Below, piece by piece: positions 26,850 through 37,300 of a stretch of 64,000 nt of DNA. The notes under the pieces are model-generated. The model saw only the letters and a program-made list of their open reading frames with translations. It did not search any database and was not told the DNA's origin. Source of the DNA: Glaciecola sp965660625 (GTDB lineage Bacteria; Pseudomonadota; Gammaproteobacteria; Enterobacterales; Alteromonadaceae); contig CBFIAR010000015.1 of the NCBI GenBank assembly GCA_965660625.1, forward strand, positions 1-64,000, written 5' to 3'. The number at the start of each line of letters is the position of its first letter. The first letter of the stretch is position 1. Made by a program: the position numbers and the translations under genes.

Positions 26850-27614
26850 TTAAATTACTTTACTCGAGACTGATGCCTGTGAGTGTGAAACTCTTGCGCT
26901 TGCTGCAACAAAGCTGGGTTTTTTAACTTTCCATTTTGGCTTAATAGTCGATAGAGGTATTTCTCGCTTTCTTGCAACCAAAATGTACATAGACGAAAAA
27001 GCAGGCAAATAGCGTTTACAAAACCGCTGCAGCTTTGAACCCGGTAAAAATCGTTTGTTGGCAAACAACGATGAATACATTACGTTCTCTTGCTCTACAA
27101 TTTCAAAGCCAAGCAATTGCAGCCAATCTTTAATGCGTGCACTCGTAAAAAACCGACCTTGATGCAGTAAGTTCTCTTTATTGATTGGGAAATACTTTAG
27201 CACTCCAGCTAAACTATACGGATTAAACCCCGCAATAATCAACTGACCATTAGCCGTGATTGCACGATCAACCTCTCGTAATATTTGATGCGGGTCTTGC
27301 GCAAAATCGAGTTCTGCAGCGAGTAAAAATGCATCTACCGAGTTTTGCTGCAGTGGCAGTTCTCTTGAAATACCTCGAACACTAGTTTTCTCATGTGATG
27401 CTTCAGTCATATTCACAACGTGTTTAATTGGGCAGCTAGAAATATTGATATCACTACTTAAATTCCCCAGTCTAACGAAGTGATAACCAAATACTCGCTC
27501 TAATATTGGCGCACAGGCATTCTCGAGCTCAACTCGAATTTGTTCACCCTGGCTAAGCGCCTTCCACGAACTTGGGTATGGGGGCGTCGTATCACTAAGC
27601 GCTGACCGCATCAC
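26850..27614 (-). CDS. yafS: YafS-like class I methyltransferase-fold protein
   Basis: The 254-residue protein matches the YafS family I recall from E. coli, with shared blocks GNLSSDIN, SCPIKHVVNM, LPLQQNSVDAFLLA, DPHQILREVDR and LIIAGFNPYSL. Like YafS it lacks the usual glycine-rich SAM motif I (DxGxGxG), although later methyltransferase motifs are present. It diverges from gloB, exactly the yafS-gloB arrangement of enterics. The substrate is unknown. Activity should not be assumed because the SAM loop is atypical. Confidence 0.85.
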   Translation of the reverse strand: MMRSALSDTTPPYPSSWKALSQGEQIRVELENACAPILERVFGYHFVRLGNLSSDINISSCPIKHVVNMTEASHEKTSVRGISRELPLQQNSVDAFLLAAELDFAQDPHQILREVDRAITANGQLIIAGFNPYSLAGVLKYFPINKENLLHQGRFFTSARIKDWLQLLGFEIVEQENVMYSSLFANKRFLPGSKLQRFCKRYLPAFSSMYILVARKREIPLSTIKPKWKVKKPSFVAASARVSHSQASVSSKVI

Positions 27615-27786
27615 GTGAGTTTTTATTCCTGAAAAATGGCAAAATAGTAGTGAGTAAGGTTATAGTGAACAAGTATGGATATGCAAGCGTAATCACGTTA
27701 ATTTGCTAGGTCTTAAAGAACATTGCTCAGATATAACAAAACCAAGTAATAAATAACCGGTAACCACAACGATAAAAAGAGTTTGT

Positions 27787-28554
27787 ATGAATAACATTTT
27801 TGCCATTCCTGCTTTTTCCGATAACTATATTTGGTGTTTACATGATGCCGAGCATGCTTTAGTTGTCGACCCGGGTGATGCGGCACCCGTTATACGAGCG
27901 CTTCAAGAAAAGCAATTAAACCTCACTTATATATTAATTACCCATCACCACTTTGACCATACCGGTGGCGTTGAAGGATTAATCGCGGCATATCCAGATG
28001 CCGTTGTTTATGGTCCAAAAAACCTAAAAATTTCAGGTATTGACCAGCGATTAACCGAAGGCGAAAGTTTGTTTTTACATCATCCAGAAATTGAGCTGAA
28101 GGTTTTAGAAACACCCGGGCATACAATGGATCATATTGTGTTTTATAATGACGAACTTTTGTTTTGTGGCGACACGCTATTTTCAGGTGGTTGTGGACGC
28201 ATGTTTGAGGGTACTCCAGAGGTGTTTTACCGTTCGTTGCAAAAACTGTCACGATTACCGGAAAAAACAAAAGTATATTGCACTCATGAATATACTCTGG
28301 CAAACCTTGCATTTGCTTCGCATGTGGATCCTGAAAACATCTCATTGCAAGAATATCAAACGTGGGCAACCGCGCAGCGAGATAACGATCAAATCACGCT
28401 TCCTAGCAGCATCGCTAAACAAAAACAGGTAAATCCGTTTCTTCGCTGTGACAACACAGCAATCAAAAAAAATATTGAAAGCCTCATGAACTTATCAACT
28501 CATTCCGAAGTCGACGTTTTCGCCGCATTAAGGCGCTATAAGGACGATTTCTAA
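27787..28554 (+). CDS. gloB: Hydroxyacylglutathione hydrolase (glyoxalase II)
   Basis: This 255-residue metallo-beta-lactamase-fold enzyme has the two-metal motif THHHFDHTGG and GHTMDHIVF, plus the CGDTLFSGGCGRMFEGTPE and HEYTLANLAFA blocks specific for glyoxalase II. It hydrolyses S-lactoylglutathione to D-lactate and glutathione in methylglyoxal detoxification. mltD follows on the same strand, 147 bases later. Confidence 0.97.
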   Translation: MNNIFAIPAFSDNYIWCLHDAEHALVVDPGDAAPVIRALQEKQLNLTYILITHHHFDHTGGVEGLIAAYPDAVVYGPKNLKISGIDQRLTEGESLFLHHPEIELKVLETPGHTMDHIVFYNDELLFCGDTLFSGGCGRMFEGTPEVFYRSLQKLSRLPEKTKVYCTHEYTLANLAFASHVDPENISLQEYQTWATAQRDNDQITLPSSIAKQKQVNPFLRCDNTAIKKNIESLMNLSTHSEVDVFAALRRYKDDF

Positions 28555-28701
28555 TCAGTTCCAAAATTTGCTATCATCTGCGCAATAAAAATGCATAAAT
28601 AGTTCAAGTATGAGCGCGGATATAAGCACTCAGGTGCTTGTTTAAAGCACTAAAAATGACATTACAAATGAATCTAATGTGCAACTAAAGATTGGGAACG
28701 A

Positions 28702-30342
28702 ATGAAATATATAACTGCTTTTTTGCTGCCACTTGTCCTAAGTGGCTGCGTGTTAACTGAGCAAAACACAAACCAAGAAACGATATCACAAGCAATAGCG
28801 CCAGAACATGACGAATTAGCCTGTGTTGTTGGGGATGAACTTGGTACTGAAATTTGCGACAGCACGAACGAAGGCGTTGTTGCAGTGATCCATCCCGCCG
28901 AACCGATGGAGTTAAATCTCTCTGAGAAAACGCTCCTGGCGCCGATAAAGATAACGGACACTTGGGACCGCGTGAGAAAGAATTTTAGCTTTCACGTGCC
29001 GAACAAGCCGCGTGTCAATACACAAAAGAATTGGTACTTACGCCACCCTTCTTATATGAGCAGAGTATCAAAACGTGCAGAACCTTTTTTGTACTACATC
29101 GCTGAAGAATTAGAAAAGGCAGGAATGCCTGCCGAGCTGGCGCTTTTACCCATAGTAGAAAGCGCATTTGATCCATTTGCATATTCGCATGGTCGTGCAG
29201 CCGGAATGTGGCAGTTTATTCCTAGCACCGGAAAAAACTACGGCATGAAGCAAACTTGGTGGTATGACGGACGTCGTGACGTTATTGCTTCAACCGCAGG
29301 CGCAATAAAATACCTTAAACGTTTGCATGAATTGTTTGATGGGGATTGGCTGCATGCTTTAGCCGCTTACAATAGCGGAGAAGGTCGTGTAATGCGTGCC
29401 ATTCGCAATAATAAGCGTAAAGGTAGACCCACCGATTTTTGGTCACTCGACTTGCCCAGAGAAACACGTGCTTACGTCCCAAAATTACTAGCTTTAGCCG
29501 ATATTTTAGCGAATAAAGAAGAATATGCATTTGATTGGCCAAGCGTGAATAATCAACCGGTCATAGAAATTGTCGATGTTATGTCGCAAATAGACTTAGC
29601 CGTTGCAGCAACCAAAGCTGGACTTACCACGAAAGAACTCCACGCTTTAAACCCGGGTTACAACCGCTGGGCAACAGATCCCGAGGGCCCTCACAGATTG
29701 GTTGTGCCACTTAAAGTTGCTGATGATTTTGTTGCCGCACTCGCAGAAACTGATGAAAAAGACAGGCTTAATTGGGTTCGTCATAAGGTTAAGTCGGGCG
29801 AAAACTTAGGCTTGATAGCTAAAAAATATAATACAACGATTGATGTTATCCAAAGCATCAACGGCATGAATGATAATGTGATATTTACAAATGACTTCTT
29901 GCTGGTGCCTATCGCATTGAAAAGTATGGAAGAGTATTCCCTGTCTGCGGATCAGCGCCTAGCTCGCAAGCAAGCCGAAAAGAAAGGCGCATATCAACTA
30001 ACCCATAAAATAAGAAGTGGAGATACGTTTTGGGACTTGTCACGCACATATAAAGTGGCTATCAGAGATCTTGCAAAATGGAACGGTATGGCGCCGCGCG
30101 ACACACTAAAACCAGGCAAGGAGTTAGTGGTTTGGGTAAACCAAGTATCTGAAAAGCAAACTGAAAATAGCATTATGCGCACCCTCACCTACACCGTCAA
30201 AAATGGCGATTCCTTATCTAGAATAGCCAGTAAATTCAATGTAAAAGTAAGCGACATTGCGAAATGGAATAGCCTACAAGGTCGTCGCTATTTGCAGCCA
30301 GGACAAAAGCTGAAGCTATATGTCGATGTGACTGAAACTTAG
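28702..30342 (+). CDS. mltD: Membrane-bound lytic murein transglycosylase D
   Basis: This 546-residue lipoprotein (LPLVLSGC lipobox) has an SLT transglycosylase domain: LPIVESAFDPFAYSHGRAAGMWQFIP, with the catalytic Glu in VESAF, then LAAYNSGEGRV. Three C-terminal LysM repeats begin at HKVKSGENLG, HKIRSGDTFW and YTVKNGDSLS. It cleaves peptidoglycan glycan strands to 1,6-anhydro ends from the outer membrane. The yafS-gloB-mltD order is conserved with enterics. Confidence 0.97.
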   Translation: MKYITAFLLPLVLSGCVLTEQNTNQETISQAIAPEHDELACVVGDELGTEICDSTNEGVVAVIHPAEPMELNLSEKTLLAPIKITDTWDRVRKNFSFHVPNKPRVNTQKNWYLRHPSYMSRVSKRAEPFLYYIAEELEKAGMPAELALLPIVESAFDPFAYSHGRAAGMWQFIPSTGKNYGMKQTWWYDGRRDVIASTAGAIKYLKRLHELFDGDWLHALAAYNSGEGRVMRAIRNNKRKGRPTDFWSLDLPRETRAYVPKLLALADILANKEEYAFDWPSVNNQPVIEIVDVMSQIDLAVAATKAGLTTKELHALNPGYNRWATDPEGPHRLVVPLKVADDFVAALAETDEKDRLNWVRHKVKSGENLGLIAKKYNTTIDVIQSINGMNDNVIFTNDFLLVPIALKSMEEYSLSADQRLARKQAEKKGAYQLTHKIRSGDTFWDLSRTYKVAIRDLAKWNGMAPRDTLKPGKELVVWVNQVSEKQTENSIMRTLTYTVKNGDSLSRIASKFNVKVSDIAKWNSLQGRRYLQPGQKLKLYVDVTET

Positions 30343-30430
30343 GACGAGAGGTTTACCGTAATAATTAAGGAAGATTAAAGATATGTAATTGCATAAGCGC
30401 AGTTGTTGTTGCACTTTTAAGCCCAATGGA

Positions 30431-30457
30431 GAAAGAGCGTATAAAATACCCTCTTTC
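30431..30457. terminator. Hairpin between convergent mltD and cysS
   Basis: GAAAGAG and CTCTTTC (7 bp), a C:C mismatch, then GTAT/ATAC around a three-base loop form an 11-bp stem-loop. It starts eight bases beyond the cysS stop. A T-tract is poor on both strands, so it may be a weak bidirectional terminator or only an mRNA 3' end. Confidence 0.45.
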
Positions 30458-30464
30458 TATCGAC

Positions 30465-31853
30465 TTACACTTTTCTCCAAGTTGTCCCTGAAGGGCCGTC
30501 CTCCAGAACAACGCCAATTTCATTTAGACCATCGCGGGCAGCATCTGCCATAGGCCAATCTTTATTAGCTCGAGCGCTATTACGCTGCTCGATAAGTGCT
30601 TCAACTTTAGCAGCTAAATCATCACTAACCTCTCCATCCAAATTGCCCTGAAGGTAGTCTGACGGTGCCATTTGTAAAATACCTAGAATGCCGCCTAGCT
30701 TTTTCAAAATACCAGCAAGGTCTCTCGCCATTGCAGTATTGCTAGCTTTGTTCAACTCCTTTGCAACGTCGAATAATACAGAAAACGCGACTGGCATATT
30801 AAAATCATCATTCATCGCTTTTTCAAATCGGGCTAAATAACCGCCTTGCGCCAAATCTACGTCCATGTTTGGGCTTATATCGCGCAAGGATGTGTATAAC
30901 CTTTCCAAACCCGCTTTCGCTTGTGAAATACTGTCCTGTGAGTAGCTTAACTGGCTGCGATAGTGAGCCGACATCAAAAAGAATCTCAAAGTCTCAGGAT
31001 CATGCACTTTCAATACATCCCGCAGCGTAAAGAAATTGCCGAGTGATTTAGACATTTTAACATCGTCCACTTGCACCATTCCGGCATGCATCCATGTATT
31101 TACATAAGGTGTATCGAAGGCGCAGCATGATTGCGCGATTTCATTTTCATGATGTGGAAACATCAAATCTGAACCACCGCCGTGAATATCAAAGTGCTCG
31201 CCTAAGTGTTTATGGTTCATCGCTGAACATTCGATATGCCAGCCAGGGCGGCCATTACCCCATGGTGATGCCCAACTTGGCTCATCTGGTTTTGCCGACT
31301 TCCACAAAACAAAATCAAGCGGATCATCTTTGTCACTGCTCGTTTCAACACGAGCACCTGCATTTAGCTGCGACAAGTCCTGCTTACTTAAGCGCCCATA
31401 TTGCTCATACGAACTAACATCAAACAAAACGTCACCGGAGGGAGCCTGATAAGCATGCTTTTTATCAATTAAACGTTGAATAACATCAATAATTTCGTCC
31501 ATGTGTTCAGTCACACGTGGTTCGATGTCAGGCTCTACTAAGTTAATTGATGCAAAATCTTCATGCATCAGAGCAATGGTGCGCGTTGTTAATTGGTCTG
31601 GCGTTTCATTGTTAGCAATCGCACGTTGAATAATTTTATCATCAACATCAGTAATGTTACGTACATAGTTAACCTCGTAACCCACGTGGCGTAGGTAACG
31701 CACCATAATGTCAAAGCTAAGATAAGTGCGAGCATGGCCCATATGGCAGAGATCATACACGGTAATTCCGCAGACATATAAGCCGACCTTATTCTCAACA
31801 AGTGGAGTAAATCGCTCTTTTTTGCGAGTTAAGGTGTTGTAAATCTGTAGCAT
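30465..31853 (-). CDS. cysS: Cysteinyl-tRNA synthetase
   Basis: This 462-residue class I synthetase starts MLQIYNTLTRKKE. It has the zinc site and HMGH motif in YVCGITVYDLCHMGHARTY, GWHIECSAM, and KMSKSLGNF. Its length matches the E. coli enzyme (461 aa). It is divergent from ppiB, another gene order shared with enterics. Confidence 0.98.
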   Translation of the reverse strand: MLQIYNTLTRKKERFTPLVENKVGLYVCGITVYDLCHMGHARTYLSFDIMVRYLRHVGYEVNYVRNITDVDDKIIQRAIANNETPDQLTTRTIALMHEDFASINLVEPDIEPRVTEHMDEIIDVIQRLIDKKHAYQAPSGDVLFDVSSYEQYGRLSKQDLSQLNAGARVETSSDKDDPLDFVLWKSAKPDEPSWASPWGNGRPGWHIECSAMNHKHLGEHFDIHGGGSDLMFPHHENEIAQSCCAFDTPYVNTWMHAGMVQVDDVKMSKSLGNFFTLRDVLKVHDPETLRFFLMSAHYRSQLSYSQDSISQAKAGLERLYTSLRDISPNMDVDLAQGGYLARFEKAMNDDFNMPVAFSVLFDVAKELNKASNTAMARDLAGILKKLGGILGILQMAPSDYLQGNLDGEVSDDLAAKVEALIEQRNSARANKDWPMADAARDGLNEIGVVLEDGPSGTTWRKV

Positions 31854-32112
31854 ATTTTGTGCTTACCTAGTGGTTATATTGCTTAGCGTGGCTATTCAAT
31901 ATGGTTAAAATCCGTGGAATTCTAGCATCGACACCAAAAATGTGAACCGCTTTTATGAATAATGTAGCAAAAACATGAGCATCTCATTGGTCTTACTAGC
32001 ATTTTACGCTACCATTACCGCATTAAAATCAGGCTCTCAAATGTCATGTTTTGGCTTGCATTCTTGCAAAGCAAAAAACTGAACACAACACACATAAATA
32101 CAGGATTATACA

Positions 32113-32607
32113 ATGGTTATTTTAAAGACAAATTACGGCGATATTAAGCTTTCTATGTTTGCAGACGCAGCGCCAAAAACAGTGGCAAACTTTTTAAGCT
32201 ACGTCGAAGAAGGTTTTTACAACGGTACGGTTTTTCATCGAGTCATTAGCAACTTCATGATTCAGGGCGGCGGCTTTGAACCAGGTCTTGAACAAAAGAC
32301 ACCAAAAGCGCCGATTGAAAATGAAGCCGATAACGGCAAGAGTAACAAATTCGGTACGCTTGCAATGGCTCGCACTAATGACCCACATTCAGCGACAGCT
32401 CAATTTTTCATTAACGTAAAAGACAATAACTTTTTAGATTTTACTGCCGCCAATTCTCAAGGTTACGGCTATTGTGTATTTGCTGAAGTTGTTGACGGTA
32501 TGGACGTTGTTGAAAAAATCAAAGGTGTTGCTACAGGTAACATGGGCATGCATCAAGATGTGCCTCTGGAAGATGTGATTATTGAATCTGCAGAAATTGT
32601 TGAATAA
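32113..32607 (+). CDS. ppiB: Cytoplasmic-type cyclophilin peptidyl-prolyl isomerase
   Basis: This 164-residue cyclophilin carries FHRVISNFMIQGGGF (catalytic Arg) and ATAQFFINVKDN blocks and has no signal peptide, as expected for PpiB. It catalyses cis-trans prolyl isomerisation during folding. lpxH starts 30 bases after its stop, so the two are probably co-transcribed. Confidence 0.97.
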   Translation: MVILKTNYGDIKLSMFADAAPKTVANFLSYVEEGFYNGTVFHRVISNFMIQGGGFEPGLEQKTPKAPIENEADNGKSNKFGTLAMARTNDPHSATAQFFINVKDNNFLDFTAANSQGYGYCVFAEVVDGMDVVEKIKGVATGNMGMHQDVPLEDVIIESAEIVE

Positions 32608-32637
32608 ATTCGACCTTAAGTGTTAGGTTGATTCAGA

Positions 32638-33360
32638 ATGTCTGTCACCTACTTTATCTCCGATCTGCATCTTAGTGCAGATCGGCAAGATATCAATAAC
32701 TGCCTGTTTCGCTTTCTGCAAAACGAAGCCACCCATGCTGACGCCCTTTATATCCTAGGCGATCTATTTGAGGTGTGGATAGGTGACGACCACATCACTC
32801 CCTTTTCTGACAGTATTGCCGCAGCATTAAAAAGCTTAAGCGCGACAGTGCCTGTTTATTTCATTCACGGCAATCGCGACTTTGCTATTCGCCAAGCTTT
32901 TGCTGACAGAGCTGGAATGACTCTTCTGCCTGAGCAACAGGTTATCGATCTTTACGGCCGCAGAGCACTGCTTATGCATGGCGACGAACTGTGCACGCGC
33001 GACATTGAGTATCAAAAGTTTCGAAAGAAATCTCGCAGCTGGTGGTGGCCTAGAATAATGCTGTTACTGCCCCTAAAAACGCGTCAAAAAATAGCAAACG
33101 ACGGTCGTGAAACAAGTAAAAACAATCAGAAGCAATTAACCGCTGAGATTATGGATGTCACCCAAAGTGAAGTTGAATTAGCGATGCAGCAGCATAAGGT
33201 TGATTTACTTATCCACGGGCACACACATCGTCCACATGTGCACGAATTTACTCTTAATGACAAACCGATGCAGCGTATCGTGTTGGGTGATTGGTACGAT
33301 CAGGGTAGTATCTTGATTGCTGATGCAGACCATTTGTCTTTAGAGGAACGCGCCTTTTAA
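32638..33360 (+). CDS. lpxH: UDP-2,3-diacylglucosamine diphosphatase
   Basis: This 240-residue calcineurin-like phosphoesterase has metal ligands in FISDLHL, ILGDLFEVWIGDD, FIHGNRDF, LMHGDELC and LIHGHTHRP. It cleaves UDP-2,3-diacylglucosamine to lipid X in lipid A synthesis at the inner membrane. The ppiB-lpxH pairing is common in gammaproteobacteria. Confidence 0.96.
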   Translation: MSVTYFISDLHLSADRQDINNCLFRFLQNEATHADALYILGDLFEVWIGDDHITPFSDSIAAALKSLSATVPVYFIHGNRDFAIRQAFADRAGMTLLPEQQVIDLYGRRALLMHGDELCTRDIEYQKFRKKSRSWWWPRIMLLLPLKTRQKIANDGRETSKNNQKQLTAEIMDVTQSEVELAMQQHKVDLLIHGHTHRPHVHEFTLNDKPMQRIVLGDWYDQGSILIADADHLSLEERAF

Positions 33361-33441
33361 TAGAGATAGAATTGACGAAACCTTTACTAAGCGGCTACAT
33401 CAAATAAAGTCTTGTTACCAACAGGTGTCCACCGCTCAATA

Positions 33442-34248
33442 TCAAGCAGCCGTTGTATTCTCTGCACTAGATTGCAGCACTTTTGTCATGTCAGGTGCGC
33501 CACTATGAAAACGAAATTCGGTGCCATCAGGCAACTGTATAAGATCTGCCTCTACATCACCAAAAAATGCCACTCGCTGTGAAATATCCTTCCCGGCTAT
33601 CGACGCTGCAAGTTCAAGGTAATCTTCAAAATGTCTTGCTTCACTGCGCAGTAACGAAACATAAAAGTCACCCAACTTTTTGTCAACGTGCGGCGCTAAT
33701 TTTGCAAAACGCTCGCACGAGCGAGCTTCAATGTAAGCACCACAAATTAATTTATCGATAAGCGCGTCGGGCTCATGATTTTTAACGTGTCGCAACATGC
33801 CTTTAGCATACCGACTTGAAGAAATATTCTCATATGCAATGTGATAGTGTTCCATCATCTCCAGTACTTGATAAAAATGATGCAGTTCTTCTTTTATCAA
33901 CAATACCATCTTATCAATGAGGTCTTGCCCATAAGCTGCGTTTTGTACTGGCATCATCGACTTCGTGAGCTTGTTTTGCTTAGCCAGACTGCGCCAGTCC
34001 CCTTGCATCCGATACGTGAAGTCTTCGTATGGTTTTAACCACTGTAAAAGCGCTTGCCCGCTTTCTTTATCGACCACATAACGTCGAATTAAAAACATCG
34101 CGCTCTGCGCCGCTTTCAGCTCACATACCAAATGGTCCAGTAAGACCACCGACAAATTCTCAGGTTTAATGGCTTCATCAATCCATGTTTGTGGCGTTTC
34201 ACAACGTAAAAATGCACTGACTGGGGCTAATAAATCATCAATTGTCAT
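33442..34248 (-). CDS. miaE: tRNA-(ms2io6A)-hydroxylase
   Basis: This diiron enzyme has MiaE blocks DHLVCELKAAQSAMFLIRRYV, KEELHHFYQVLEMM, GAYIEARSCERFAKLAP and LLRSEARHFEDYLELA, which supply the Glu/His iron ligands. It hydroxylates the isopentenyl side chain of ms2i6A37 in tRNA, using O2. ATG 34248 (MTIDDLLAP) gives 268 residues, matching the ~270-aa family. Upstream in-frame codons to 34401 would overlap the RND gene and lack family similarity. No strong ribosome site is visible at either start. Confidence 0.92.
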   Translation of the reverse strand: MTIDDLLAPVSAFLRCETPQTWIDEAIKPENLSVVLLDHLVCELKAAQSAMFLIRRYVVDKESGQALLQWLKPYEDFTYRMQGDWRSLAKQNKLTKSMMPVQNAAYGQDLIDKMVLLIKEELHHFYQVLEMMEHYHIAYENISSSRYAKGMLRHVKNHEPDALIDKLICGAYIEARSCERFAKLAPHVDKKLGDFYVSLLRSEARHFEDYLELAASIAGKDISQRVAFFGDVEADLIQLPDGTEFRFHSGAPDMTKVLQSSAENTTAA

Positions 34249-34357
34249 GGCTGGCGTCTGCTTCTTATTTATCGCTAATAAAGGCGTATTGTATATGAAG
34301 ACAAACCCAGCGACCATTTTTTCATTGTAGAACTGTTTCACATGCGTGAATTTTTTA

Positions 34358-37300
34358 TCACACTGCTTTAATGACTTTAGAAACAACTTGCTTACTTTCA
34401 TTGATCATTGCCACCGTCGCACGGCGCACTTTCAGCAACAGCAAATAAGCTAAAGGGACTAAGAACAAGCTGGTAACTGTGCTGAACAACAGCCCCCCAA
34501 TGATGGCTATCGCCATAGGCGTATAAGGAGGGCCATCGCCGCCCAGACTGACATCACCTAAAGCTAGTGGCAATAGGCCAAGCACGGTTGTCAATACGGT
34601 CATTAAAATCGGTCTAACGCGAGTTAAACATCCTTCGATTATAGCTTCGGGTACGCTCATGCCTAAGTTGGCTAAGTGATTTATTCTATCCACTAGTACT
34701 ATGCCGTTGTTGACCACTATCCCCATTAAAATCAACATGCCTATCATTCCCATCACCGTCATCGCGGTACCTGTTATAAAGAACGCCCAAAATACACCAG
34801 TAAATGAGAAGAAAAGAGAAGTAAGCACCGCGGTTGGTAGCATCAGGGATTCAAATAAGGCTGCCATCACGATATATATCATAATAATCGCGAGTATCAT
34901 GTTGGTCAGCATTATTGATTCGTCCTCATCTTGACGCTGGAAACTCCCTTCTAATGACCAGCTATAGCCAGAAGGTAGCTCAATATTTTGCATAATTAGC
35001 TCAATGCGCTCGCGGGCTTCGTCTACCGTGACACCTTCCTCTAAGTTACCACCGATGCTCAGAGAGGTTTGACGTGAACTACGCTGAATTTGAGATAACC
35101 GTGGCTCAACTTTCATCGTTGCCACCATGTCCAGCGTGACATTTTGATTCTCATCTCGAAAAATAGTCAAATTACGCAGCTTTTCCACCGAGGTTTGCAG
35201 CGCTTCGTCGAACATCAGTTTAATGCTCACCTCGCCTTCAGCTTCTCCTCTGAATGTGCGTAAATTGGTGCCACGCAGTGCTGTACTTACAATATTCGCA
35301 ACGTCACTTGAACTTAAACCAAAGCGGAAGGCTTTTTCTCTATCTACGTTAAGCTGCAGCTCGAAATCTTGCCCATCCACATCTGTTTTTACGTCAGTTA
35401 AGCCTTCAACACTGTTCATTACAGGCACAATTTGATTGGCTAGTCGCAGCAGGTTCTCTGAGCTTTGACCAAATAAAGTCAGTCGAACACCGCCGCCAGA
35501 GCCTTGGTCCCACTGAAATGAAGGCTTCGCTCTTGCGAACAAGGGCAAGGTTTCTTTAATATCGTTTTTTAAGTCTTTTAGTTTTACCGGTAGATCGTCT
35601 TCTAAGGTAATCCCGGAAACAGCAAAACCAGCCGTGTAATAGCTATAAACTTGTTTAATATGAAATTTTTCTTGGTTCTCATATAAATAATCTTCCATTT
35701 TAGCTACTGACTTTTCGACTTCCTCTAAGCTATAATTTCCTTGAATATCATAATTTAACCAGATACGACCTTGATTATCGTTGTTGTCGTCATCGCTTTT
35801 CAATAAGCTTATTGGAATCGCTGTACTTAGCAATATTACAAGAGCAATCGCTACCGTTCCTTTTTGATGTGCAATTGTCCAACGCAAAATACGTTCGTAC
35901 ATTGTTTTCAATTTCGACGTTTTTTGTTGTACCGGTTTCGGCTTTATTTTGAGCTTAGTTGTTAGCAAGGGAATGAGGGTTTGCGCGATCAATAGCGAGG
36001 CTACTAGGGAGATACAAATAGACACCGCAACATGCTCCAAGAACACCGTCAACTCGGCTTTTACGCCTACAATGTTTGGTAAAAAGACAATGACGGTGGT
36101 GGCTGTGCCAGCAATAACGGCTAAACTGACGAGGGATACGCCCTTTTTTGTCGCCTCAACGATGTCATCGGATTTTTCTCTTTCTTGGAAAATGCTTTCG
36201 GTGACTACCACTGCATTATCTACCAACATGCCAACGGCTAACATCAAGCCCATGAGCGACAGTATGTTCAGCGTATAACCCATAAAATACATACAAGCTA
36301 GGGTGATACAAATAGCAAAAGGGACCGACAAGACTACTACTAGCGTGGTCGCCAAATTACGCAGAAACAAGTACAGCACGATGATGGACAGTAAGCCACC
36401 CACCAAACCTGAATTTATCAAATCTTGCAAGGACTGAGTAACGCTCGTCGCTTCATCTTGCATAACAAAGACATTGATACCACTGAACGCAGTGCTGTTT
36501 TTCGCGTTGTCAATTTCAGCCATCACTGCTGTCGACACTTCCACTAAATTCGCACCTGACTCTCTGAAAATATTCAAACCAATCGCATGCGTTTTATCTA
36601 AATGACGCCCTTCCATTGCTTTTGGCGTTTCATAACTCACCTCGGCAATATCACTGAGTCGCACATTTCGCATGACAATAATGTCGGCAATTTCTTCTTT
36701 ACTCTGATACTCGCCGCTCGGATTAACCGTGATTTTTTGGTCGAGGTCAAAGAACTGCCCTGCGGTCATTGAGAAGTTAGCGTCGCGTAAAGTTTGAGTT
36801 AATGCCGCTACGTCAACATGCAGCGCTGCAACTCGGTCTGGGTCAAGACGAATGGATATTTGTTTCTTTTGTACGCCATATAACTCGACTCTTGATACGC
36901 CCTTAACGCGCTCTATTGGCATCTTCAAATTGCGCTCTAACAAATCGTATGAATTTGAAATATCTCGGTCACTCGACAGCCTTAATTGAAACACTGGCAT
37001 ATCTGCTAAATTGAATTTAAATACCATTACGCGCTCAACGTCAGCAGGCAGTAAATGACGAATCGCATCAATCTTTTCGCGAGCCTCTATGCTTTTTGCT
37101 TTTATGTTCGCGTCCCAATCAAAACGAATATTAATCTCTGCGCTATTCTCATTCGAAAAAGAGCGCAAACGTTTAATGCCTGACATGGTCGCTAAAGCTT
37201 CCTCAACTGGTCGCGTGATCATTTTTTCAATTTCAGCGGGTGTTGCATCTTGATATGGCACTTGAATAAAAAGCTCTGGGAAGTCTATCCCAGGAAACTT

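Noticed and set aside
33442..34401. Longer MiaE start at 34401
   Set aside because: The extra residues lack family similarity and overlap the RND gene. The ATG at 34248 gives the normal length.
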